This document shows positions 1-5,864 of a stretch of DNA of 17,113 nucleotides, piece by piece. This DNA is from Leptolyngbyaceae cyanobacterium CSSed165cm_216. GTDB taxonomy: Bacteria > Cyanobacteriota > Cyanobacteriia > Phormidesmidales > Phormidesmidaceae. Every line of letters begins with the position of its first letter. The stretch's first letter is position 1. The DNA lies in assembly GCA_007135385.1 (NCBI GenBank), contig SLIY01000226.1, positions 1-17,113 of the forward strand, written 5' to 3'. Below the pieces are notes generated by a model, which did not search any database, was not told the DNA's origin, and worked only from the letters and a program-made list of their open reading frames with translations. The translations under genes were made by a program, and so were the position numbers.

Positions 1-87
1 AGACCGTGAGTCGATAACAGCAGGGGTTGGGGTCGGAGGTAGACGCATAAACGCTAGAACCATTGAAACTAGCCTGAAATCTAGCAT
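1..87 (-). CDS. Possible N-terminus of a leftward gene, cut by the window edge
   Basis: An ATG on the minus strand at 87 opens a frame of 29 codons that stays open to the window edge. It is preceded by a good ribosome binding site: GGGAG with 7 nt spacing. The start of the predicted peptide is MLDFRLVSMVLAFMRLPP, a short basic stretch followed by a hydrophobic run, which could be the beginning of a signal peptide or membrane anchor and then a Pro/Thr-rich segment. Nothing identifies the family. It would be divergent from the receiver-like gene at 111. It could equally be a chance open frame, since only 87 bases are visible. Confidence 0.35.
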   Translation of the reverse strand, partial: MLDFRLVSMVLAFMRLPPTPTPAVIDSRS

Positions 88-110
88 CTTTAGGCTCCCT
101 TGAGAATGAA

Positions 111-440
111 ATGGCCCTGGAATTTATGGGTTGGGATGTGGTTGCCACAGATTCAATTTCTGCAGGTCTTCGCTTTTGCCTCATCCAGCCTTGCGATGCC
201 ATCTTGTTAGCTATTCCTGATGATGAGGTTGAACAAAAGACTTGCTTTGATTTTATCGAAACTCTTGACCAAAACTCGATCGTCGAATCCACTCCAATAC
301 TGCTGCTGACGCAACAACCTGTTTTTACCCTTCCGAAACACTTGAGTAGACATCGAGCCGTTTATATCCTCAGTAAACCGTTTGACCTGTTAACATTGCC
401 GCAACAACTGCTGGCGCTACTTTGCGCAGAAGACAGTTGA
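111..440 (+). CDS. Truncated response-regulator receiver-like protein
   Basis: The 109-residue product resembles the middle and end of a CheY-like receiver domain. GWDVVATDS would be beta-2, CDAILLAIPDD beta-3, TPILLLT beta-4, and AVYILSKPF beta-5 with the conserved Lys-Pro, followed by a final amphipathic helix. Two hallmarks are missing. The first strand with its acidic pair is absent, and the position that normally carries the phosphorylated Asp (D in LLLD-type motifs) is Ala in ILLAIPDD. An in-frame stop (TGA at 75-77) lies upstream, so the domain cannot extend within this frame. A weak GAG at 102-104 is the only ribosome-binding signal. It may be a non-phosphorylated pseudo-receiver or the decayed remains of a longer gene. 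It overlaps nothing, and the next gene is rightward. Confidence 0.5.
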   Translation: MALEFMGWDVVATDSISAGLRFCLIQPCDAILLAIPDDEVEQKTCFDFIETLDQNSIVESTPILLLTQQPVFTLPKHLSRHRAVYILSKPFDLLTLPQQLLALLCAEDS

Positions 441-508
441 AAATCTACATAATTTATGTGACATTTGAGCCCCTAATTTCAATCTGTCTTTGTGTAATAG
501 CTTCTGTG

Positions 509-1402
509 ATGCGACTAAAAGCAATGCGACTAAAAACTTCCGTTTTCCCTCTGAGTTTGACTGTTATCGCCCTGAGTGCCGCTTTACCCCTGAGTCATGC
601 CATCCCCACTGCGGCCCAAACTACCGCTGCAGAAACCACTGTGGCCCTGTGCGAAACCCCCGGTCAGACCGTCCGCATTTATCGCACCAATGGGGAAACC
701 CTGATGCGGGCTTACGACCGCCAGGACAGAATCACTTGGATGAATCGCACCGCTGTCAGTGCCGAAACCCTCTCTGACGGAACCCGCTATACTAACCAAC
801 TGGGCGAACAGACTGTCACCACATTCGTCAGTGTCAACGGCAGAGACTGTACCATCCAACTGGGCAACAATGCCCCCGAAGCTGGCACTCTATTGCAGAA
901 TGGCCCAGCCACCTCTGAGCAAACCCTGAACTCGGTACGCCAACTCTTTCCTGACCAGGTGGCCCAGCTAGAGGCTGAGTGCCCAACCTCGTCGACCCTT
1001 GATGTCACCGCTTTCCAGAACGAAGGGCAGCCGCCTCGGGCCAATTTCATCTGTTGGGGTGTCCCCGACAATACAGGCGCACGCAGTGGTCAGGGGCTTG
1101 GCAGCCTGCCCCTGACCACTGATGACCCCACCTTCATCCAATCCTTCACCTGCCCAACCGGAGACCAAACCTGTGAGTCCCAGTTGGAAGCTTTACAAAA
1201 CCAGTACCCCGAACAACTCGAAGCCGCCGAACTGGCCTGCTCTGTAAAACGAGGTACACTCTTCTTTGCCGCCGCCGGAGACCTCACCGATCTGCGCTGC
1301 GGCTTTCAGGCCAGTTCTCTTTGGGACCTCAATGGCGACGGCACTGTTGACCAGGAAAGTTCCGCCAGTGTAGATGTGTCGGTAGGACAGGTCCCCCTGT
1401 AA
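509..1402 (+). CDS. Exported protein of unknown function with internal repeat and calcium-loop-like motif
   Basis: I do not recognise the family. I chose ATG 509 (297 aa) because it is followed at once by a standard signal peptide: MRLKAMRLK, then a hydrophobic core (VFPLSLTVIALSAALPL) and a likely cleavage after SHA near residue 31. The frame is open back to 422, but that would put extra hydrophobic sequence before the signal; ATG 524 is another possible start. The mature part is rich in Thr, Gln and Gly and contains several cysteines. Two stretches, about residues 141-183 and 225-265, look like divergent copies: each has (F/Y)P-Q-QLEAxxxC, then a Phe and a Gly-containing turn, then Cys-x-Gly or Cys-Gly. 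Near residues 273-282 is DLNGDGTVD, which fits a dockerin/EF-hand calcium loop. A periplasmic or surface protein is inferred. Confidence 0.7.
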   Translation: MRLKAMRLKTSVFPLSLTVIALSAALPLSHAIPTAAQTTAAETTVALCETPGQTVRIYRTNGETLMRAYDRQDRITWMNRTAVSAETLSDGTRYTNQLGEQTVTTFVSVNGRDCTIQLGNNAPEAGTLLQNGPATSEQTLNSVRQLFPDQVAQLEAECPTSSTLDVTAFQNEGQPPRANFICWGVPDNTGARSGQGLGSLPLTTDDPTFIQSFTCPTGDQTCESQLEALQNQYPEQLEAAELACSVKRGTLFFAAAGDLTDLRCGFQASSLWDLNGDGTVDQESSASVDVSVGQVPL

Positions 1403-1433
1403 TATCTATTTCCAGGGCTTTGATGTCGTCGTA

Positions 1434-1467
1434 CCCTAATGCTCAAAAACCCCTAATGCTCAAAAAC
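1434..1467. repeat. 17-bp direct tandem duplication at the 3' end of the RNase D gene
   Basis: The unit CCCTAATGCTCAAAAAC occurs twice in a row (1434-1450 and 1451-1467). The second copy contains the stop codon and last codons of the leftward exonuclease gene; the first copy lies just beyond the stop, in the short gap between two convergent genes. It looks like a recent slippage-type duplication. Confidence 0.85.
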
Positions 1468-2079
1468 ACTGCCGTATTGCAACAAGTCTAGGGTCACAAA
1501 GGTGGGTAAGCAGTTAAAGCAGTCCTGGGCCAGGTCCCAGCGGTTTTCTCGCTTGAGCATCGCTTCCAGGGTGGCGTGGATACTGTGCAGATAGCGGACA
1601 TCGTTGGCGGCGTAGCGCAGTTGCTCGTCTGACAGGTGCATGGCGTTGCCCCAGTCGGAACTCTGGGCGGTTTTATCCAGTTCAATGCCCTCCAGCTCTT
1701 TCACCAGTTCTTTCAAGCCGTGACGAGAGCTATAGGTGCGGCTGAGCTTGCTGGCAATTTTGGTGCAAAAGACGGGGGCTACCTGAATATCCAGGTGGTG
1801 TCGCAGGGTGGCTAGGTCAAACCGAGCAAAGTGGAACAGCTTTAAGGTATTGGTAGCCTCCAGCAGTTGCTTTAGATGAGGGGCTTCAGTTTGCCCCTGC
1901 TGAATGCGCACCACCGCCACATCACCTTCGGGGTTAGACAGTTGCACCAGACACAGGCGATCGCGCAAGGGTTGCAACCCCATGGTCTCGGTGTCACAGG
2001 CGATCGCGCTAGCCTGCTGATAGCGGACTAACAGATCGGGGGTGAGGTCGCGATCGCAAATTTCAAAACCGTCAGCCAT
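1453..2079 (-). CDS. rnd: Compact RNase D-type 3'-5' exonuclease (DEDDy)
   Basis: This 208-residue protein is a 3'-5' exonuclease domain of the RNase D/DnaQ fold, acting on RNA 3' ends in the cytoplasm. All three Exo motifs are visible: CDTETMGL (Asp29, Glu31), FHFARFDL (Asp88) and YAANDVRYL (Tyr156, Asp160), which makes it DEDDy type and predicts two-metal catalysis. It is much shorter than enterobacterial RNase D (about 375 aa) because it has no C-terminal HRDC domains; single-domain versions are common in cyanobacteria. ATG 2079 is preceded by AAGGA. It lies 58 bp downstream of the DUF29 gene, so it may be the last gene of a trpB-DUF29-rnd transcript. Its exact RNA substrate cannot be read from sequence. 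Confidence 0.9.
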   Translation of the reverse strand: MADGFEICDRDLTPDLLVRYQQASAIACDTETMGLQPLRDRLCLVQLSNPEGDVAVVRIQQGQTEAPHLKQLLEATNTLKLFHFARFDLATLRHHLDIQVAPVFCTKIASKLSRTYSSRHGLKELVKELEGIELDKTAQSSDWGNAMHLSDEQLRYAANDVRYLHSIHATLEAMLKRENRWDLAQDCFNCLPTFVTLDLLQYGSVFEH

Positions 2080-2137
2080 AACACAATCCTTTAGGTACAG
2101 AGTCCTATTAAACCCTCCGCCGAGCCTTTAGGTCCGG

Positions 2138-2611
2138 TTATGCGGGCTGCCACGGCAACCAGTTCTGATCCAGAGCTTGCTCTAAGGTAAAGTCTGGAGT
2201 TTCCGGAATGTGAGCTGGATTGACTCCACTCGCTTTCAGGAACAAGGTTCTGCCGTTTTGGTATTGCTTCAGAAAACTGTCTTGCAAAAACCGTTTCAGA
2301 CTAGGGCTGGCTTCCAGCCGGTCTTGGATTTGCAAGCGAAAGTTGGTCACCTCCACGTTCCAACCCCTGAAGCAGAGATGGCGCTCACTCTTCCAGTAGG
2401 CTAGATTGAGCAGGTGCTCACACAGGCGCATGAGATAGCGACTAATCGCATGTTTATCGCTTCTGCCCAAGCTTTCAATTTCCTCAATTAGGTTCTCTAG
2501 ATCAAGCTGGTTAAAATCCTGGCGCCGCAACAGCGCCACAGTTTCCTCCAGCCAAAGCTGATAATCCGCCTCATAAAGGGATTGCAACGTTGACTGGAGA
2601 TCTGTGGTCAT
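2138..2611 (-). CDS. DUF29 family protein
   Basis: The 157-residue product matches the pattern of the DUF29 family, which is abundant in cyanobacteria and functionally uncharacterised. Typical landmarks are YEADYQLWLEETVALLR near the N-terminus, then LENLIEEIESLGRSDK, then LxHLLNLxYW, the RLEASPSLKRFL segment, and a closing TLEQALDQNWLP. It is predicted to be soluble and mostly helical, with no signal peptide or membrane segment. Its ATG at 2611 is only 4 bp beyond the trpB stop codon, so translation is probably coupled to trpB. That spacing says nothing certain about a role in tryptophan synthesis, because DUF29 genes occur in many contexts. Confidence 0.85.
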   Translation of the reverse strand: MTTDLQSTLQSLYEADYQLWLEETVALLRRQDFNQLDLENLIEEIESLGRSDKHAISRYLMRLCEHLLNLAYWKSERHLCFRGWNVEVTNFRLQIQDRLEASPSLKRFLQDSFLKQYQNGRTLFLKASGVNPAHIPETPDFTLEQALDQNWLPWQPA

Positions 2612-2615
2612 GGCA

Positions 2616-3875
2616 TTACCCTAAATCACCCAAGGCCTTGGCCACGGTGTTCACATCTTTATCGCCCCGCCCCGAGGAGTTAATCACAATCCGGGGGTTG
2701 CCGCTAAGCTGGGGGCACAGGGTCCCTAGATAGGCAAAGGCATGGGCCGTTTCCAGGGCTGGGATAATCCCCTCCAGGCGGGAAACCTGCTGAAAGGCAT
2801 CCAGGGCATCCTGGTCGGTGACGCTGTAGTACTCAGCCCGTCCCATATCCTTCAAGAAGCTGTGCTCAGGACCAACACCGGGGTAGTCTAGCCCGGCACT
2901 GATGGAGTGGGCTTCTACCACCTGACCGTCACTGTCTTGCAGCAGATAGCTCATGGCCCCATGCAAGACACCAACCCGACCGGCGGTGAGGGTGGCGGCA
3001 TGTTTGCCACGGGTGACGCCATTGCCGGCGGCCTCAATGCCAATCATCCGCACGCTGGTATCCTCCACAAACTCGTGGAACAGGCCCATGGCATTGGACC
3101 CCCCGCCCACGCAGGCCATCAAGATATCGGGTAAGCCGCCCCATTTCTCCTGACACTGGGCGCGGGTTTCCTGGCCAATCACTGCATGGAAGTCGCGTAC
3201 CATCATCGGGTAGGGGTGAGGCCCCGCTACGGAGCCCAAGATGTAGTGGGTGGTTTCCACATTGGTGACCCAATCCCGAATTGCTTCCGAGGTGGCGTCT
3301 TTGAGGGTGCCCGTACCAGCGACCACCCCCCTCACTTCTGCGCCCATCAGCCGCATGCGAAACACGTTCAGGGATTGGCGCTCCATATCTTGAACGCCCA
3401 TGTAAATCACACATTGCAGGCCAAAGCGGGCACAGACGGTGGCGGTGGCCACCCCGTGCTGTCCGGCCCCAGTTTCGGCGATGATCCGCTGCTTGCCCAT
3501 ACGCTTGGCCAGCAGCACCTGGCCCAGGGCGTTATTGATTTTGTGGGCTCCAGTGTGGTTCAGGTCTTCGCGCTTCAGATAGATCTCAGGACCATTGCCA
3601 TCGGGGCGGCGATAGTGGGCGGTGAGGCGCTCAGCGAAGTACAGAGGGGTGGCCCGGCCCACATAGTCTTTCAGTAAACCATTTAACTCAGCCTGAAATT
3701 CAGCCTGATCGCGATACTGATAAAACGCCTGCTCTAGCTCACTCAGGGCGGGCATCAGGGTTTCGGGCACATACTTGCCACCAAATTGGCCAAAGCGGCC
3801 TAGGGCATCGGGACGGGTAGTCGTGGTCTGGCGGGGGGAAAGCGGCGTCTGAGTCACGATCAATGGGGATATCAA
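2616..3875 (-). CDS. trpB: Tryptophan synthase beta subunit
   Basis: TrpB condenses indole with serine to give tryptophan, using pyridoxal phosphate, normally in an alpha2-beta2 complex with TrpA, which is not in this window. The PLP lysine is Lys112 in HTGAHKINN, the catalytic Glu is Glu134 in ETGAGQHG, and the phosphate-binding GGGSNAMG lies near residue 255. The fold starts at GRFGQFGGKYVPETLMPAL (residues 26-44). No ATG is available: in-frame candidates are TTG 3875, TTG 3863 and GTG 3857, with an upstream in-frame stop at 3885-3887. None has a clear Shine-Dalgarno sequence, so the start is uncertain; TTG 3875 gives 419 aa, about 20 longer than the E. coli protein at the N-terminus. A DUF29 gene follows after 4 bp. 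Confidence 0.96.
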   Translation of the reverse strand: MISPLIVTQTPLSPRQTTTTRPDALGRFGQFGGKYVPETLMPALSELEQAFYQYRDQAEFQAELNGLLKDYVGRATPLYFAERLTAHYRRPDGNGPEIYLKREDLNHTGAHKINNALGQVLLAKRMGKQRIIAETGAGQHGVATATVCARFGLQCVIYMGVQDMERQSLNVFRMRLMGAEVRGVVAGTGTLKDATSEAIRDWVTNVETTHYILGSVAGPHPYPMMVRDFHAVIGQETRAQCQEKWGGLPDILMACVGGGSNAMGLFHEFVEDTSVRMIGIEAAGNGVTRGKHAATLTAGRVGVLHGAMSYLLQDSDGQVVEAHSISAGLDYPGVGPEHSFLKDMGRAEYYSVTDQDALDAFQQVSRLEGIIPALETAHAFAYLGTLCPQLSGNPRIVINSSGRGDKDVNTVAKALGDLG

Positions 3876-3886
3876 CGGTAGTGATC

Positions 3887-3892
3887 ATTATA
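3887..3892 (-). promoter_or_regulatory. Candidate -10 box for trpB
   Basis: The minus strand carries a perfect TATAAT here, 11 to 29 bases upstream of the three possible trpB start codons. No recognisable -35 exists, because the DNA upstream is the G/C-skewed 8-bp repeat array. If this box is used, transcription would begin near 3880 and the most upstream start (TTG 3875) would be nearly leaderless. Confidence 0.4.
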
Positions 3893-3971
3893 GGGGAGTG
3901 GGGGAGGTGGGGAGGTGGGGAGATGGGGAGATGGGGAGATGGGGAGATGGGGAGATGGGGAGATGGGGGAG
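3893..3971. repeat. G-rich 8-bp tandem array (GGGGAGRT)
   Basis: Eight consecutive 8-bp units fill 3901-3964: two GGGGAGGT followed by six GGGGAGAT. A degenerate ninth copy (GGGGAGTG) precedes them and a broken copy follows. Every unit supplies a run of four guanines spaced by four bases on the plus strand, a pattern compatible with G-quadruplex formation. The array abuts the putative trpB promoter. Short simple arrays of this kind are common in some filamentous cyanobacteria. Confidence 0.95.
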
Positions 3972-3999
3972 TTTTGAAGTTTGAGTTTTGAGTTTTGAG
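3970..3999. repeat. AGTTTTG-type heptamer tract
   Basis: Directly after the G-rich array comes a short tract of degenerate heptamers, with AGTTTTG/AGTTTTGA units repeated about four times. It resembles the short tandemly repeated heptamers known from filamentous cyanobacteria. No coding or regulatory signal is visible in it. Confidence 0.7.
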
Positions 4000-4018
4000 G
4001 TGAAGTCGTAGCGTGGGT

Positions 4019-4284
4019 TAGGCGATCGGGGATAGAGCGATTGCCAGGGCGCTCGGGGTACCGCCGTAACCCACGGCTAGGGGATAGGCGATCGGGGATA
4101 GAGCGATTGCCAGGGCGCTCGGGGTGCCGCCGTAACCCACGGCTAGGGGTTAGGCGATCGGGGATAGGGCGATTGCCAGGGCGCTCGGGGTACCGCCGTA
4201 ACCCACGGCTAGGGGATAGGCGATCGGGGATAGGGCGATTGCCAGGGCGCTCGGGGTACCGCCGTAACCCACGGCTAGGGGATA
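4019..4284. repeat. Four tandem copies of a 66-bp repeat
   Basis: The start GGCGATCGGG recurs at 4021, 4087, 4153 and 4219, an exact period of 66 bp, and similarity stops after 4284. The copies differ at only a few positions: GATAGAG versus GATAGGG, one GTACC to GTGCC change, and one GGGGA to GGGGT change. Each unit contains the small hairpin GCCGT-AACCC-ACGGC and an imperfect GGCGAT...ATTGCC dyad. The sequence just before copy 1 (GTGGGTTA, 4013-4020) pairs with TAACCCAC inside each unit, suggesting that the founder was a palindromic dispersed element that later expanded. Because 66 is divisible by three, open frames run through it on both strands. I treat those frames as non-coding. Confidence 0.95.
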
Positions 4285-4464
4285 GGTGGTAGACGCGTTT
4301 CACAAGCGACATGGAACGCGAAGCTGTGCAGAGCTCGTAAGCGGCTTCCCTGAGGAGAGGGGGATGGGTGTAAGGGCAGCCCTGGGTGTCTGTTCATTGG
4401 GGAAATGGGGTAAGGGACAAAGACAAGGGTTTAAAGTAAAACAGACCCTTAGTTGATAGAGCCC
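4285..4464. other. Leader of the DUF3285-ybeY group
   Basis: This 180-bp stretch separates the repeats from the first rightward gene. It begins with a segment that has a CGCGTT...AACGCG dyad (4294-4299/4315-4320) and a GCGGCTTCCC run, similar in style to dispersed cyanobacterial repeats. Near 4431 TTTAAAGT could act as a weak -10, but no good -35 is present. No gene is visible here. Confidence 0.4.
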
Positions 4465-4689
4465 ATGAGTCAACCTAACTCGGCGGTAGATCCCGTGACG
4501 CCACAGACTTCTACAGATACCTCAAACCCTTCAGATCCGGCTAATCCAGGGTCGGAGGCCCCCCCTAGCTTTGTTAAATTGGCGATGCGCAACATGGTGC
4601 GAAAGGGGGGCAAATCGCTATTCCACTTTTCCTTGACGGTGACGGCGCTTCTGGGACTGCTGGTGGGGTTGGCCTATCTTACCCGCTAG
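4465..4689 (+). CDS. DUF3285 small membrane protein
   Basis: This is a 74-residue protein starting at ATG 4465; a TTG 12 bp upstream is in frame but less likely. The first 34 residues are a low-complexity Ser/Thr/Pro/Asn-rich tail. They are followed by the strongly conserved block PSFVKLAMRNMVRKGGKSL and a single hydrophobic segment ending GLLVGLAYLTR. I recognise this block as the cyanobacterial DUF3285 family, whose function is unknown. The basic block followed by one transmembrane helix suggests an inner or thylakoid membrane protein with a cytoplasmic N-terminus. The gene ends 7 bp before ybeY, so the two are almost certainly co-transcribed and may be translationally coupled. Confidence 0.85.
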   Translation: MSQPNSAVDPVTPQTSTDTSNPSDPANPGSEAPPSFVKLAMRNMVRKGGKSLFHFSLTVTALLGLLVGLAYLTR

Positions 4690-4696
4690 GTTTATC

Positions 4697-5188
4697 ATGA
4701 TTTCCCTGGATCTAGCCCTTGAATTCAGCCATCCCCAGGCAGAGATGATCCCTGAGGCTGACTGGCGAGCCTGGTTTGACCAGTGGGCGGAACAGATGGC
4801 TCTAACTGGATCGCCCATTGATGCCTACGAACTTTCCCTGACATTGACCACTGACAGTGCGATCGCCGCTCTTAACTACACCTTTCGCCAGCTTGACCAG
4901 CCCACCGATGTGCTGTCTTTCGCGGACAGGGATCTGGACTCTCCGCTGGCGACAGATCTGCTCGCCAGCGAACCCCTGTATCTAGGAGACATTATTATTT
5001 CCTTAGATACGGCTCAGCGGCAGGCCCAGGCGGCAGGGCACTCCCTGCGGTGGGAAATGGTATGGCTGGCAGCCCATGGTTTTTTGCACCTGCTGGGTTG
5101 GGACCACCCTGACGACGATAGCCTGGCGGCAATGCTGCACCAGCAAACAGCGCTTTTAGAAACCGTTGGGCTAATCGGCGAAAATTAG
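4697..5188 (+). CDS. ybeY: YbeY endoribonuclease / rRNA maturation factor
   Basis: YbeY is a zinc-dependent single-strand endoribonuclease needed for 16S rRNA 3'-end maturation and ribosome quality control in the cytoplasm. The 163-residue protein has the diagnostic metal motif AAHGFLHLLGWDH, giving ligands His127, His131 and His137. The upstream family signature N-x-x-x-R followed by PTDVLSF lies at residues 60-75. Length is typical. ATG 4697 follows the DUF3285 stop by 7 bp with no strong Shine-Dalgarno sequence, which fits coupled translation. In Synechocystis the neighbouring order, as I remember it, is also ybeY, dgkA, trpG, which supports orthology. Confidence 0.96.
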   Translation: MISLDLALEFSHPQAEMIPEADWRAWFDQWAEQMALTGSPIDAYELSLTLTTDSAIAALNYTFRQLDQPTDVLSFADRDLDSPLATDLLASEPLYLGDIIISLDTAQRQAQAAGHSLRWEMVWLAAHGFLHLLGWDHPDDDSLAAMLHQQTALLETVGLIGEN

Positions 5189-5260
5189 GCTAAATTGGGC
5201 CTGAGAAACCATACCCTTTCCCTAGGGATGGCCTGTGCTTCCCTAAAGACAACTTTATTT

Positions 5261-5752
5261 ATGACCATCTATAGTGAAAATTCTGAGTCGGTAACCCAGA
5301 TCACTGAAACGCCCCTACCGCCGATGGCGCGATCGCTGTCTTGGCGAGTGGCTACTAACTTATTAGCCAGCTTTAAGTATGCTTGGCAAGGGATTGCCTA
5401 CGCCTTTCGCACCCAGCGCAATTTTCGGATTCATGTGGGAGTGGGTACTGTAGCAGTCAGTTTAGCGATCGCCCTTAGCCTAGCCCCAGTTGAAATTGCG
5501 GTGATTATTCTCACCTGTGGTGCCGTGTTGACCATGGAGTTGATCAACACGGCCCTAGAGTCAGTCGTAGACTTGACGGTGCAACAGACTTATCACGAAC
5601 TCGCTAAAATCGCTAAAGACTGTGCTGCTGCTGCCGTGCTGATTTCGGCCCTGCTGTCTCTATCTGTGGCCGTCTGTCTGTTGCTGCCACCCCTGTGGCA
5701 GCTCGTGCAGGTGCAGGTAGGCCAGGTGCAACTCTGGGATATGCTGTCCTGA
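5261..5752 (+). CDS. dgkA: DgkA-type diacylglycerol/undecaprenol kinase
   Basis: This is a small integral membrane lipid kinase. The family phosphorylates diacylglycerol or undecaprenol with ATP, recycling lipid carriers. I prefer ATG 5261 (163 aa), because the segment before it is not family-like; ATG 5228 is the alternative. Motifs include an amphipathic start (SFKYAWQGIAYAFRTQRNFRIH, residues 37-58), a first membrane helix, then MELINTALESVVD (residues 92-104) with the key acidic residues Glu93 and Glu100, and AKIAKDCAAAAVL leading into the last helix. The N-terminal tail of about 25 residues and the C-terminal hydrophobic tail are not conserved. The NTALESVVD form is closer to the Gram-positive/cyanobacterial undecaprenol kinase type than to E. 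coli DgkA, so the substrate is uncertain. Confidence 0.92.
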   Translation: MTIYSENSESVTQITETPLPPMARSLSWRVATNLLASFKYAWQGIAYAFRTQRNFRIHVGVGTVAVSLAIALSLAPVEIAVIILTCGAVLTMELINTALESVVDLTVQQTYHELAKIAKDCAAAAVLISALLSLSVAVCLLLPPLWQLVQVQVGQVQLWDMLS

Positions 5753-5864
5753 TAGCCCGTGGGTAGGGTTGATCATATCCTGGTGGCACTAGGGTTGGGT
5801 CAGGTCACTCAAGACCGATGCCGACTGTCTACTTTGCCCTTGTTTTTCCCCTTAGCCATTGCCC

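Noticed and set aside
422..508. Longer start for the exported protein
   Set aside because: The extra 29 residues are hydrophobic and would precede a complete signal peptide that begins at residue 30 of that frame; they would also overlap the receiver-like gene.
3186..3677. 163-codon plus-strand frame inside trpB
   Set aside because: It is an antisense shadow of trpB, which has strong family motifs; no ribosome binding site or recognisable domain is present.
3893..4284. CRISPR array
   Set aside because: The repeats are directly abutting 8-bp and 66-bp units with no unique spacers between them, and no cas gene is present.
4041..4292. Plus-strand open frame of 83 codons with 22-residue repeats
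   Set aside because: It is produced entirely by the 66-bp tandem repeat, is rich in Arg and Gly, has no ribosome binding site, and competes with an equally open frame on the other strand.
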